This document shows, one piece after another, positions 11,226 to 20,504 of a DNA stretch of 64,000 nt. Made by a program: the position numbers and the translations under genes. Origin of the DNA: Malachius bipustulatus (lineage: Eukaryota; Arthropoda; Insecta; Coleoptera; Melyridae); NCBI GenBank assembly GCA_910589415.1, contig OU342631.1:6076001-6140000 (forward strand), in the 5' to 3' direction. The notes beneath the pieces were generated by a model, which did no database searches, was not told where the DNA came from, and saw only the letters and a list, made by a program, of their open reading frames with translations. Each line of letters opens with the position of its first letter. Position 1 is the stretch's first letter.

Positions 11226-11609
11226 CAGGGTGGGCCATCGAAGAGGTAACAAGACTAATAATTTGAAAAGTGAAGATGTATGCGAAAAACGCCGAAACAG
11301 GTCGATTTTGTTATCGGGGGGGGGGACATATTTTCGGGACCAATTTAACTACCCAAGTTCATTCCCTTGGCAGGGTTAGCTACCCTTTTGCTTATCATCA
11401 TAGGGAACAGATATCGAGTGATACATTATTTGAAAGCTACTTGAATTTTCTTTACAACGATATCCAACATTTCGGGTTTCGCTTGACCCAACGAAAACGT
11501 AACTCGCCTTAATAACTTGGAAACTGAAGATGTACGCGAAAAACGCCGAAACAGGTCGTTTTGTTATCAAAGTAGGCGTATTTTCGTGACAAATTTAACT
11601 ACCCAAGTT
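11226..11609 (+). mobile_element. Family C element, truncated copy
   Basis: It begins CAGGGTGGGCCATCGA after TA and follows the same order of blocks as one arm of 8914-9779, including the internal second unit start (GACCCAACGAAAACGTAA, about 11487). It stops at CTACCCAAGTT and joins directly to the end fragment 11610-11647. A run of nine or so G residues near 11316 interrupts a block that reads CGAGGGGGACAT elsewhere. Confidence 0.75.
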
Positions 11610-11647
11610 TATCCTGAAGCCCTGCGCACATATTATGAATCACCCTG
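11610..11647. mobile_element. Family G right-end fragment
   Basis: Only 38 bp remain: ATCCTGAAGCCCTGCGCACA, then TATTATGAATCACCCTG and TA. This matches the right end of the copy at 33931-34669 and shows the intact family terminus (CAGGGTGATTC read on the other strand). It is fused to the cut end of the family C fragment. Confidence 0.7.
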
Positions 11648-11651
11648 TATA

Positions 11652-12085
11652 CAGCTTGTCCCAGCTCATTTGAAGCGGTATCTGTAGCGTATCAAAATTA
11701 TGTTTTTTTTTTAATGGAATGCTCCTATGTTATTGCATTTTTAGATTGTCTGTCATTTTTAGATTTTGGAAGTACTACAACGAAAACGGCTCAAGATAGA
11801 GAAAAACGGCTACATGTCCCAATTTTAACTTTTCACGTACTATTGTATGATGTAGTATGTACATGAAATGTTTATACCTATAGGGTGTTAAAAAAATTAA
11901 AAATCTGAGATTTCTCAACGCGTCGACAAAAAAAACAAAGAAAGCATAAATATTTCTGTACCATGGAAGAGACCATAAAAAGTAAAAATAGGAACATGTA
12001 AGCCGTTTTTCTATCTTGAGCCGTTTTCGTTGTACTGGGCTTTGAACTTCCAAAATCGCGATTATTATAAAATTTGAAAACAATA
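11652..12085. mobile_element. Family E palindromic element, copy 1 (right end truncated)
   Basis: The left end CAGCTTGTCCCAGCTCATTT matches the complement of the right end at 21767-21786. The core is an inverted pair: ACGAAAACGGCTCAAGATAG at about 11780 and CTATCTTGAGCCGTTTTCGT at about 12012, with AAACGGCTACATGTCCC and GGAACATGTAAGCCGTTT inside. The same core occurs at 19720-19930, 20700-21480 and 48590-48825. The 102-codon minus frame is a by-product. Confidence 0.7.
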
Positions 12086-12164
12086 TTGGTTTAAGTATGA
12101 TGGTTGCAAATGAGCAGCATGATTTTCCCGCCAGCGAAGTCCGCAGCTGTTGCAGTCACTATGC

Positions 12165-12620
12165 ATTTGACTATAAATTCAACATTAAATTGTGATTAAA
12201 TAATTTCAAATTGGTAACAACCAACAATCCAAATTTGGACCCAAACAACTTCAAATTGAAACTAAACATTTTCACAATGGAAATCAATTTCAAGTTGAGA
12301 TAAAGTCAATTTCAAACTGAAACTACACAATATAAATTTGGCAATAAGATGAGTAAAGTATATACTACTTAACAAAATAGGGGACCACTTTTTGTGTTTC
12401 CCTCTCCGACAAACCAGTAGGTAATCAGATTTTATCAAAATTTTACATGTATAGCAAGCAGGAAGCACCAAGCAGCAAGAGTACTCTCGAAGTTCTCCAG
12501 CTCCTACGTTTGTGTATGCGTACATAAGGAGTGAAATGACTTGGAATGCACGTATATGTGCCAAAAACGACTTCGCACGATTTTCAATTGAAATTTAATT
12601 TCCATTGAAGATTAATTATC
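12165..12620. repeat. Irregular TTTCAAATTGAAA-type repeats
   Basis: Variants of a short motif recur about every 20-30 bp between 12190 and 12340: ATTTCAAATTGG, CAAATTTGGAC, TTCAAATTGAAAC, ATCAATTTCAAGTTG, AATTTCAAACTGAAAC, ATAAATTTGG. More follow at about 12580-12620 (TTTTCAATTGAAA, TTTCCATTGAAG). The motif is partly self-complementary. A GC-richer segment (12400-12560) separates the two clusters. Confidence 0.4.
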
Positions 12621-12671
12621 TTTTAATGGAGACTTGAATGATTCAAACTCCCCGCATACTCTCTGTACCAA

Positions 12672-13118
12672 ATGTTCTCTGAAATCGTCATTCCTTATGA
12701 AGAGACAATTCCTTGTTCTAAATCATGCAAAACGTTCAAAAGAACAACCAGTTGTTCTGTAGCTCTGCGACGACCCTCACTGGGGACCTGCGACCTGCAC
12801 AGTGTGCGAGACCAAAAAAAGGTGCTTGGCGCAGTGTCTAAGGGGAAACGAACCAACAAAAAACATACTGGAACAATGCTTCGGGAAATACCTACCTGTG
12901 ACAAGTTATTGTTGAGAGAACCATCTCCAAACCTTACCAATGAAATGTTGCATGCACCTAAAGCAGAACACAGATCAGGACAGTGCGTGGGACTTTTCAC
13001 AGGATACTTTCCAGCTTCCCATGTAATTGGGGAGTACCCGCTGCATTCACACACGAATCCTTGCAGTCATGGGACCGATGAGTCCCTGAGACACGCTGTA
13101 AAGAAAATCATTGGCTAA
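12672..13118 (+). pseudogene. Unrecognised 148-codon ORF, possibly the tail of a LINE ORF2
   Basis: The frame is open for 148 codons in GC-richer DNA, and the minus strand is also open for 119 codons, so openness alone is weak evidence. Residues about 102-140 contain GLFTGYFPAS followed by spaced Cys and His (N-P-C-S-H, then D-E-S-L-R-H). This recalls the L-TGH ... C-C-E-T-H pattern at the C terminus of Jockey/R1-group LINE polyproteins, after the RNase H domain, but no RNase H catalytic motifs are visible upstream. It could equally be an unrelated or non-coding segment. It lies 300 bp from the 3' end of the minus-strand LINE. Confidence 0.3.
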
Positions 13119-13559
13119 CATACTATGTTGAACCTTGTAAGAGGTACTGAACTTTTCGTCTAGCCAATCAATATGGAAGGGTATATTAAGCCTTCCATAA
13201 TAAGGTAATAATAAGGGTAATAAAACTGGTTCATTTAACACATGCCTTTTAGCAAAAACACATGCACGCCTATGTTTTGAGACTATTGAATTGAACCAAG
13301 TTATCAGAACCTCAATCTAGAATAACACTTATGTCAGAATCGATAATGTTCACCTTATGTTGTTTTATAGTAGGAATATCCGTGGACTGGAAGCTTTCAG
13401 AAATGCAAATGGAGTTATATAATAATAATAATAATAACCTTTATTAACCATTTCGTAAAGATGAAAATGTAGGCATGTCAAAGTGAAAGTTAAAAGTAAA
13501 ATAGGGGATAGTCGTAGCATAATAAGACTACTCACATCTATAAAAAAACGGGTATGTAA

Positions 13560-13847
13560 AAACACCAAGCCATATAACACCAGGCGATCCCTGTAGAACT
13601 CACTCAGAGCAGTAGATGTTGAATAGCCAGTACGGAAACCGTGCTGCCGGTTCATAAGTATACAATGTTTAGTAAGAAATCCAAGAAGGCGATTCATGAA
13701 GGGATACTCAAAAACTCTACTGAAATAAAAAGAAACAGTAATCGATCTGTAATCCTCCAACGAAGATGAACCTCCCCTCTTCTTGCAGAATGACACAACC
13801 TTACCAGTTTTTAGTGTTTCCGGAAAGGTACCCGTAGAAAAAGACAA
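13560..13847 (-). pseudogene. LINE reverse transcriptase, N-terminal fragment
   Basis: In the minus frame, STGTFPETLKTGKVV, DYRSITVSFYFSRVFEY, ILMNRQHGFRTGYST and ALSEF follow in order. These are RT blocks of LINE ORF2 (G-FP-LK-A-V-P; YRPIS-L---S--FE; QHGFR-G-ST). The catalytic YADD block is absent because the copy is deleted after the QHGFR block. The product would have no activity. Confidence 0.75.
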
Positions 13848-14486
13848 ATTGGCCAGCTAACTCAGAGGAGGGATGACCCTCCGCAATAGAAACAAAGGAA
13901 CGCCATCCGGTCCCCAAGATTTTGAGTTCTTCAGCTTACGATATAGTAAATTATATAGCTCATTCTCTGTCAATGGTGGCAGGTGCCAGAAATATACTAA
14001 ATGGCAAAATCATCCCGTTCCCCCCATTTCGGTCACCCTGATGTATGCCAGCCACAATATTAACTGAAGTCCGCACAAAAGAATCATTAAGAAGCTCAGC
14101 CACCATCTGAGGATCACTCACACCACCACAACTCAACGCAGCACATCCACGCTCACTCCCACCAGGACCGCCAGTCAGCCTAGAAATTAGGTTCCACGCA
14201 GTCTTGTTTTGGTTGTGCGAATGAATTATTTTGGACTGATAATACGCCCTCCTAGTGTCAGAAATTACTTAAACGGCGGTGCACGCCACGATCTCTTCTG
14301 TACATGGATGCAAGCTCCGGGTATGAGTATTTCAGCACAATCAGATCTTTCAAGCGTACACTGGACCGACGCAGATCATCAGAGGCCAAAGCCCTTTCAG
14401 CAGGTCTTCCACCTGCACACAAGCGCAGAAAAAAATGACTATCAAGGTAATCTAATTTTTTTTATGAAAAGTATCAAAAGCTTCGT

Positions 14487-14793
14487 TCACATCTCGAGAG
14501 AGATAAACCTAATATGCCATTCGTCACGCTGTAACGCAGTCTGGAAACTGATAATGGACCCCTCATTATAAAATCTCCTATAGTATACCTTAGCTTTGAT
14601 CCTCGAAGCCTGTTGACCCATTCGGACGAAGACAGCCCTGTGGTCAGCAACATTACTATCCAGTACCAAGCAACAATCAACCATTCCATCAGTCACAAAA
14701 ACATTATCAATGAGAGTACACGAGGTGTGAGTAACCCTGGTGGGCCACCTGACCAGGGTTTTTTTTTCAAACCTGGGCTTGTACAGATAATTT
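14487..14793 (-). pseudogene. LINE endonuclease, C-terminal part
   Basis: The minus frame contains PTRVTHTSCTLIDNVFV, then SNVADHRAVFVRM. TLIDN and the DH of the final block are the conserved C-terminal residues of the LINE endonuclease (S-x-IDxI and S-DH). About 40 residues that normally carry the GDFN block between this and the upstream half are missing. The open frame extends in part into the LTR, but LINE homology stops at the LTR edge (14793). Confidence 0.7.
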
Positions 14794-14880
14794 TGTAACG
14801 GGTATTTTAATTTGAATGATTCGTGCGTGGATTCAGTCCCCAATGCAAGTAACCCGTTACTAAGAAATTTAAAAATAATC

Positions 14881-14886
14881 TTTATT
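14881..14886 (-). terminator. Poly(A) signal of the solo LTR
   Basis: AATAAA on the minus strand, about 90 bp before the 3' end of the LTR, consistent with the R/U5 poly(A) signal. Inferred from sequence and position. Confidence 0.5.
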
Positions 14887-15399
14887 TACAACATAAGTAA
14901 GTATATACAATAAACCAAACAATAATATTATAAGGGCGATTGCGGCTTCAGATATTTGGCTCCTCTCGATGGACCGGTAGACCGTATTAATCCGAGGTCC
15001 CCGTTGGTTTCCACCGGTACTGTCTCAATAAGACGTGAGCCTGACAAACTAAAAATAAAGGATAATTAATTGGTGGTTCTCCGTTCAGAGCTCATTACAC
15101 TCTGGGTGAGAGTTATGGGACTAGTAAAGGCCGACTCAATGCATCGGCCATTCCCCCTCGGTGCGCTGAGTACACGCATGTCGGTCGTCCTGTCCTGTCC
15201 TGTCTCTAGGGGCTCACCAAACCCGCCAGAGAAATGAAACGAGGGCTGGTCAGTTCAGTACCCGGCTCGCGTCTCGCTGCCTGTTTACCCGGTCGGTGGT
15301 ACATCCACCGCGGGGTGCAGGTTCAGTATACCTGGCAGGAGTCGAATGCTTGGTGGTCAATACCCAAACAAGCACTGTCCGTTCTTTGGAGGTCCTCTG

Positions 15400-15407
15400 C
15401 TTTTATA
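15400..15407 (-). promoter_or_regulatory. TATA box of the solo LTR
   Basis: TATAAAAG on the minus strand, about 140 bp from the 5' (U3) end of the LTR as oriented. It is inferred to be the former retrotransposon promoter. Confidence 0.55.
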
Positions 15408-15554
15408 GCCGGCGGCGGAGCGATAAGGCCGCTATCGCCGCCGCAAAAACCTTGTTTTCCTGCTTCGAACTGATTAAAAGTAATAAACTGTCTTTAATAA
15501 ATAACTGATTAGATTAATTATAAACGAAATCCTCGAATTTCGTTACAATTTAAT

Positions 15555-15822
15555 ACATCACAAACTGAATCAAAAAACACGTTCACATCCCCAGATGGAA
15601 ATCGATAACAATTCAACAAAACTGTAACTAAAACACTTCAAAATCTAGATCAGTTCTGAAGCCCGACAGGTCAATACTATCCGTGGTAGTTCCATTATTA
15701 GCCCGTATCCCAACTCCACCTCGTCTTAGATTGGACCGACAGTATGAGGAAACCAAATTATACCCATCAAAGACGCAGGAAGAGACTACATCAGACTTCA
15801 TTCCGACCTCAGTGAGGCATAT
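15555..15822 (-). pseudogene. LINE endonuclease, N-terminal part
   Basis: In the minus frame, LTEVGMKSD, then FDGYNLVSSYCRS, RRGGVGI and YRFPSGDVNVFFDS follow in order. These are landmarks of the LINE apurinic-type endonuclease: the L-TE catalytic block, the G-Y..R...GGV block and the YRPP-G-D..FF block. The frame starts at about 15822, where a stop lies just upstream, and runs into the solo LTR at 15551. Removing the LTR and one copy of the ATTT duplication keeps the frame and joins it to the rest of the endonuclease at 14793. Confidence 0.7.
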
Positions 15823-15908
15823 ATAAGTTCAAGTTCTTATACACTTGTATATCAAGTAAAACTTCATCAATCAAGCAAAGCAAATTTGGGTCAAATATTA
15901 TATCGGTT

Positions 15909-16118
15909 TTATAAGTGTCTTCTTGGAGGGGCGAAAGGGCTTATGCAAGTTCCAAGCGGCCATATAAGTGGATCCGACGCAGTTTTGAAATTAGAACTAT
16001 AAATAGTTACCTTAAATGAGCTGTATAGATGCGGATGTTTCGCTGATAGACTTTCACAAGCTATTTCGGCAAAGTGTTGCTTCAATATTTTAGCAAGTTC
16101 CTCAGAATACACTGTCAT
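15909..16118 (-). pseudogene. LINE ORF1 C-terminal remnant
   Basis: The 69-codon minus frame contains SFKVTIYSSNF, then WPLGTCISPF followed by a PPRR segment. This resembles the S-F-K-V ... W-P-x-G-V ... R-F pattern at the C terminus of ORF1 proteins of Jockey/CR1-type LINEs. It lies directly upstream, in reading direction, of the endonuclease remnant at 15555-15822, as expected for ORF1. The match is by pattern only. The 5' part of ORF1 is not recognised. Confidence 0.45.
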
Positions 16119-17514
16119 TGTCGAAAATATGAACCTGATTTGATGTTTTAAGTTGAGCAGCTCTGCGGCAATATTTCTGCACTAATGTTATTTATGTAAG
16201 TAATATTCCTTCAGATAATAGAGAGGAAACATACCCAGAAGACGCTAGGGTGTCTGAGACAATACCAGCTGTAGAGAATAGCTAAATACCTAATCGCCAG
16301 TAGCTGGGCTGGGGTGCAATTATTTTTTCTGCATTGCATGCCAGTTTTGCGATCTTTTCGCAGAACCGGATAGCGAGATACCCGTCCGAATAGAAAAAAT
16401 CGCAGCGTTAGCGCGATAGTTTTGATATTACCTAAATAAAGTATGTAGCTGTTAAAATGAATCATGGAGTAAACATAGGATGGCATTGTCAGCGTGCATA
16501 CCTACTAGTCGATTTCTGTTTAAACTCAAACCAAGTGCCATCGCGCAGTAGAGAGTTTTTAAAACCGTGAAATATAAAACCGGGAGTTTCTTTGAGGTGA
16601 GTATTAAATTGAAGTATATCTTCATCTGGAGCTTGCAAAGCTGAGCGGGAAGTTATCTGGTAGGTAAGAATATAATTAGTTTCCCAGTCCTTGCAATATT
16701 TGCATGGGCAGACTGCTTTGATTGCGGTTCAGCAGGAGCTACCTACTGCTAATATTACCCCTGGTGAATTAGTGGTATATATTTCCTCGATAATTATTTA
16801 GACTTAACTAGGTATTAAATTAGAGTCTATTGATAATCCTTTGGATTGTCTTGTTCAAGATGTCATTGCCGACACGATACCGTAAATGTGTCTCAAGAAC
16901 AAGAATCATTTGTGAGTTGAAAAGCGCAAACTTAAACAATTTTAAGAATGATAGCCTTCTGTATGAGTTTTATTTAGTGTATTTCGTCACTATATTGAAC
17001 AGTTTTCTGCCCTAATTTTTTATTCGCTCAGTATAGGAACAGGAAGACTAGCAGGTGTTATCTCACGCGAGCAGTCTGGAGAGGACAGGAATTTTCATAT
17101 CCTTAACCCAAATTCTTCCGTCGGCGTCGACTGAGCAACAGCTGCAATAGTTCCATATTTTTTAGAATTATGACGCAATTACTTTTACATTTTCTTGTTC
17201 ATTATTTTCTTTATAAGCTTACTAAACTTATAATAAGTTTATTAAAGCGACAAAGGAGTCGAAAAAGGCACACCTCAACTCCTCAACATAGCAGTCAATT
17301 TTATGGTTCATAAGGTAGGTATAAGTTTTTTATGAAAAATTATTGAAGAGCAATAGCCATAATATTTAAATAGCACCTGGAGTCTAAATCTTTCTTTTCA
17401 AGATAACAATAATTCCCAATTATCTCATGAAGCATGCCTGAATTTAGGAAATCTTGAACCCTGGCTTGATAAATATTTACAACAGCAGGATCAAATTTAT
17501 GACTTATTGTCGTT
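16119..17514. other. Unannotated stretch
   Basis: No gene or convincing repeat is visible. A 91-codon minus frame (16211-16486) is of mixed composition and is not recognised. Confidence 0.4.
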
Positions 17515-17860
17515 TTGAATATTATTACATCATTATTATGGGAAATCTTACGGCGCACATTAGGGATGACATCTTGGCCCTCCACCCTCTCCCAGGGACC
17601 CCAGTGTTCAGGGCGTGATAGTGGCGCAAACAGGGCGTTCACCCTCCACCTAGTTCCCCGATCGGCCGCCAGAGCAGCCCGTGGCGTTCAGATCGATCGG
17701 TTACGTCACATCTCCGGATGCTGTAGTGGCGATCTAGCAAGCGCTGGAGATCAAATGCCCAAAGAAGGCTTGCTGCGATAACGACGTGTACGCGGTCCTG
17801 GACGGCCCTTCCTCTTGAAGGGATGCCCTAAACTGGGAGGCCTAACTTTGTCCCAGCCGT
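17515..17860 (+). other. GC-rich island ending at a consensus splice donor
   Basis: This block is clearly richer in G+C and CpG than its surroundings and ends CCAGCCGT followed by GTAAGTATTC, an excellent 5' splice site at 17861. The plus frame is open from 17515 to 17781 (88 codons, Arg/Pro/Ser-rich) and then stops before the donor, so if this is an exon it is untranslated, or coding in a part I cannot delimit. No protein family is recognised. An old retroelement fragment is the main alternative. Confidence 0.3.
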
Positions 17861-17870
17861 GTAAGTATTC

Positions 17871-18516
17871 ACTGACTGCTATTGCACTTTCTTTCTTGTA
17901 AGTTTTTCTAAGCAGCACATGACATGCAGTGGCTTTTGAGTTCTCAATTTGTATAGTTGCTTGGATGGATGATAATTGCCACTTATTTGGTTTTGCTTTT
18001 TTCCTTTTTTTATGTTTCGTTTATTAGCATGGAGTTGGGCGGGATCGAAGAGGCAACTTAAGGCTAGATCATTAAAGAAAATCAGAGATGCACAAATTTT
18101 GATTATTAATAATATCTTGTTGTGAATAAAAACGAAATCTGTAAACGAAGTCTTTTCTTAAGAAAATTTTCTCCTGTCTATTTTTTTCTATCTTAAATCC
18201 CTACATCTCTATCTTCTCTAATTTTCTTCTGAGATATATATTATCGGGAATTTATTATCGAGGAAGCAATTTTATGCCTACCACTTTGCCAAAATTAAAT
18301 TTTCTTGAAAATTCAGCTGTTCTCAACTTTCAGGAATCTCCTGTGAATATAGAATCCAATAAAATTCCCCATTTATAAGAAAAAGAAGTTCTCCAACTTT
18401 TTTTTCCTGATTTTAACTTCATATTGAAAAAAAATATGACGATGTTCAAGTAGGTTTAGTTTTCATTACTGAGCTGTGGGTATTTTCTAATTAAAGTTTT
18501 CAATTAACATGCTTTT
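17871..18516. other. Unannotated stretch
   Basis: AT-rich sequence with no coding or inverted-repeat signal. Confidence 0.4.
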
Positions 18517-18663
18517 GCCCGTATTCACAAACGATAATTTCCTAAATAATTACGTAATCAATTATCCCCATCTCATTCTATTGCAAAAAAACTGCATATC
18601 TCCATCTCACTCATTTAAATAATTACGTAATTATTTAGGAAATTATCGTTTGTGAATACGGGC
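18517..18663. mobile_element. 147-bp palindromic MITE
   Basis: The arms GCCCGTATTCACAAACGATA and its exact complement are followed by ATTTCCTAAATAATTACGTA on each side, making about 45-bp near-perfect TIRs around a 55-bp centre. TT flanks both sides but no longer target duplication is clear. Non-coding. The superfamily is undetermined; Harbinger-like ends are one possibility. Confidence 0.85.
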
Positions 18664-19558
18664 TTATGTGTGAAATATATTAAAAAACTTTTCCACTAGG
18701 ACTGATTGAAATACTTTTTTAAGGGCGCCCAGATTTCAACAGCCAAATCTAATTGAACTTTAAAATTTTTACTAAATTAGGAAACTTATTCTAAAAGTTA
18801 GATCTCGAAAGAAGTTATCTTTTTAAGAAATTATCATAAGAAATGAGTGTTATGAACTGGTAAAATGTGAAAGCAGTTCGTGTTATCGTGTTTTAGCCTT
18901 AACCATTGTTACTGACCTAGGTATCCATCGTGATGAGATAATCGTTAAGGAATCTTTGAAGAAGTTAATGCTTCCTTTTCAGATAAAAGATGATAATTAA
19001 TTTTGGCCATTGTGATTCAACCCCTTTATAATCAGTTGAAGCCCCCGTTCGTTTCCACCGTTACATCCACCCTTGCTTGATGACGTTTAATTAGATATTG
19101 ATAGAACTACCGGTCTAACCCAGTTTTCCTCGAGTGGATGAACAGTATTAGTGTAACTAGATTTCATCAATGTTTGCTTTTCTCTGTACGTACTCCCTTT
19201 TCATTCTGTTGTGATAGTCCGCTGTTGATTCAAACGCGATTCGACTTGATTAATTCAAGGATTATACGGGATAAACTTGAAGTAGTTAATTAATTTTTTG
19301 TCCCGCGTGAGAGCATCTCCATTGCTATGCAAATCAAACTATTTTCCAAAGGACCAAACCTAGACATCTCTTAAGTGACGAAGTTTTCAAGACGTGGAGT
19401 TTCGAGGGAGTTCTCAACTTGTTCACGAACATAATTGCGTTTAAGCTAGTGACAGTGCGGGTTGCAAAAATAGGTGTGTTACCACTTTGTTGTCCGTATA
19501 TCATTAACGTATGTCTTAATTTTATAATTTTAAAACAGCTTTGAATATATTTTATATA
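18664..19558. other. Unannotated stretch
   Basis: No gene or repeat is recognised; composition is ordinary for the window. Confidence 0.4.
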
Positions 19559-20022
19559 CAGGATGTTGAAATAAATCCGGGTACCGTCCAATAAATCCTT
19601 AAATTTTGAGTTTTGAAAAAATGAAAAAAAAACGTCCATTTTTTTAATTCAATTTATTTTCTGATAATAAAAAAAATATATAAACGTGTTGCTCCTTGCC
19701 TCAGTCATGACGACATTATATTCAGCTCCAAAAATCGGAAAATGGCTTACATTTCCCTATCTTAACTTTTTATAAGTATGGTACCCTATTATAATGGCTT
19801 AATTATTCCATAGGGTGATTAAAAAATCTAATAATTTTCATCACAGGGCTTAAAAACCACATCATGGGATATCACATGAAAAAGTTAAGATAGGGAATAT
19901 GAAAGTACTATAATATACAGGGTGTCCTATTGAAAAAAAAAGAAAATGTTGTCATTACTGAGTCAAGAAACACGCTGTATAATAGCCTGTTACGTCAACA
20001 GAAAATAAATTAAAAGACCTTG
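19559..20022. mobile_element. Family E-related palindromic element (truncated right end)
   Basis: The left end TACAGGATGTTGAAATAAAT is a CAGG-type terminus. Inverted blocks are AATTTATTTTCTG (about 19650) against CAGAAAATAAATT (about 20000), TGACTCAGT-like segments, and TTCCCTATCTTAACTTTT (about 19754) against AAAAGTTAAGATAGGGAA (about 19888). The last block is the family E core. The terminal right TIR is not found. Non-coding. Confidence 0.65.
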
Positions 20023-20504
20023 TCATAAGTTATAATCACGCACCTCTAATTTAAAAGTCTTTTAATATTACATAAATCTATTAATATTAAGATAATGAAC
20101 TAACAGAGCGCAGTATGGGTCGTTTTGACAACCTCCATGAAAAATTATTCCACCGCATTCTAAACGATGCAGTGACTTTCTCTGAGATAATGGTACCTCC
20201 ATTTGTCATTTCGGTGTCGCCATTTCACTAGGTTAAATTTTGTTAATCCCTAATTAGTCATCAGCTGATCTCAGAAGCTACCCATTAATAATATCAGTCA
20301 TTTACATAAAGAGTCCTAATATTTCATCCTTCTTAATGGGGTTGAGCCATAACTAAGTATTACTAACGGAACGGAAATGATGGTGGAATTAAAACGGAAA
20401 AATTAGAGGGATCGCAACATGTTTTGTAAAACATGACTTGAGTATCCTCACAATGACATAATATGTCACTTTCTTTATTTATCCAGGCTAACGATTTATT
20501 TATA
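20023..20504. other. Unannotated stretch
   Basis: No gene, hairpin or recognisable repeat was found. Confidence 0.4.

Larger units (their letters stand above)
14794..15547 (-). mobile_element. Solo LTR (754 bp) with ATTT target duplication
   Basis: The segment begins TGTAACG and ends CGTTACA, a 7-bp TG...CA inverted repeat. It is flanked by ATTT on both sides (14790-14793 and 15548-15551), a 4-bp target duplication typical of Ty3/gypsy-type integration. It is GC-richer than its surroundings. On the minus strand TATAAAAG (15400-15407) comes first and AATAAA (14881-14886) later, the order expected for a promoter and a poly(A) signal, so the parent element was minus-oriented. No internal gag or pol region remains, so it is best explained by LTR-LTR recombination. 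It splits an older LINE in its endonuclease. Confidence 0.85.
13418..16118 (-). mobile_element. Degenerate minus-strand LINE (ORF1-endonuclease-RT), interrupted by a solo LTR
   Basis: Read on the minus strand, the element gives in order an ORF1-like C terminus (15909-16118), endonuclease (15555-15822 and 14620-14793), an EN-RT linker with the pattern KTAWNLISRL (about 14195), the first reverse transcriptase motifs (about 13610-13850) and a 3' end with AATAAA followed by a (TTA)n tail (plus-strand ATAATAATAATAATAACCTT, 13420-13440). Most of the RT domain is missing: soon after the STALSEF segment the sequence passes into the 3' UTR, so the copy is internally deleted. Stops and frameshifts are present throughout. 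The domain order and short simple-repeat tail suggest a CR1/Jockey-like clade, but the exact clade is not determined. Confidence 0.8.

Noticed and set aside
11775..12083. 102-codon minus frame
   Set aside because: Lies wholly within the family E inverted repeat.
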